Assembly: GCA_025997715.1 (NCBI GenBank)
Contig: BNUY01000042.1
Span: forward strand, 1 to 19,841
DNA length: 19,841 bases
DNA from: Spirochaetia bacterium
GTDB taxonomy: Bacteria > Spirochaetota > Spirochaetia > Treponematales > Breznakiellaceae
Direction: 5' to 3'
Within the stretch, counting starts at the first letter, position 1, and each line of letters opens with the position of its first letter. Made by a program: the position numbers and the translations under genes. Under the pieces are notes generated by a model, which had not been told where the DNA came from, made no database searches, and worked only from the letters and a program-made list of their open reading frames with translations. Of this stretch, positions 19,717 through 19,841 are shown piece by piece.

Positions 19717-19841
19717 ATGTCGGAACGGGGTTGTGGAGTGGCTTTGCGTGCAGAACAAATGAATCGCTGGTCTCGTATACATACGCAGGATTTGCGTGAC
19801 AAAATAATTATCCTCCCCTCCTCCAGCGCCTCCCCCGCCCC
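19717..19841 (+). CDS. Unresolved partial ORF at right edge
   Basis: From ATG 19717 a frame runs off the window, starting MSERGCGVALRAEQMNRWSR and ending in Ser/Pro-rich codons. The promoter just upstream supports it. Two minus-strand frames also stay open over the same bases: one ends at 19713 and contains GEALEEGRIIILSRK, the other ends at 19645 and contains NYFVTQILRMYTRPAIHLFC. The C-rich plus strand at 19810-19841 looks like the antisense of a minus-strand gene. The coding strand cannot be decided here, and no family is recognised in any of the frames. Confidence 0.28.
   Translation, partial: MSERGCGVALRAEQMNRWSRIHTQDLRDKIIILPSSSASPA

Noticed and set aside
1..19841. CRISPR array
   Set aside because: No regularly spaced direct repeats were found. 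The only short tandem repeat is the 12-bp coding repeat at about 235-300.

Overview
The window looks like chromosomal DNA of a host-associated spirochaete, most likely a Treponema of the termite-gut type. This is an inference from the mix of genes: an Rpn/PD-(D/E)XK 'transposase-like' nuclease, an AAA-ATPase-like/PD-(D/E)XK protein, a potABCD operon with 4-nt overlaps, and a tRNA gene without an encoded CCA. No single marker proves it. The left third (1 to about 6990) is visibly AT-richer and made of accessory genes. The rest is GC-richer and compactly organised.

Left accessory island (1-6745). Two minus-strand gene sets each contain one copy of a paralogous Xre-like helix-turn-helix protein. 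Set A (2143 to 1) is the HTH-like protein, a 56-aa two-helix membrane protein, and two tandem paralogous GTPases; the second GTPase runs off the left edge. Set B (5444 to 2779) is a very acidic protein, a small acidic protein, a zinc-ribbon protein, the second HTH-like paralogue, an LRAT-fold (permuted NlpC/P60) enzyme and an unrecognised 224-aa protein. A small Xre repressor gene (2317, + strand) is divergent from set A and shares a promoter region rich in repeated and inverted motifs. To the right lie a frameshifted gene remnant and an Rpn-family nuclease gene. The GTPase, small membrane protein, LRAT enzyme and paired HTH-like proteins are the best candidate here for an undescribed membrane-linked stress or conflict module; that function is inferred from content only.

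Boundary (6900-7150). A tRNA-Gln(CUG) gene folds into a full cloverleaf but has C instead of the near-universal U at position 55.

Copper region (7158-13918, + strand). A secreted protein gene with its own terminator is followed by a copper-handling operon: an HMA/SafE-type membrane/cupredoxin fusion, a 34-aa membrane peptide, a DUF2318 cysteine-rich secreted protein, a CopA-type Cu(I) P1B-ATPase with two HMA domains, a lipoprotein with an internal duplication, and an RseC-like protein. Together they suggest capture, transfer and export of Cu(I). No copper-responsive regulator gene is visible.

Polyamine region (13984-17993, - strand). potA-potB-potC-potD overlap by ATGA junctions and encode a complete spermidine/putrescine ABC importer. 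A 135-bp imperfect inverted repeat containing a 29-codon ORF follows potD.

Right end (18054-19841). A back-to-back promoter pair drives potA leftward and, rightward, an AAA-ATPase-like/PD-(D/E)XK gene whose transcript appears leaderless. The reading frame at the extreme right edge is unresolved. At least three promoters here place the -10 hexamer only 6-7 nt before an ATG, pointing to leaderless mRNAs.
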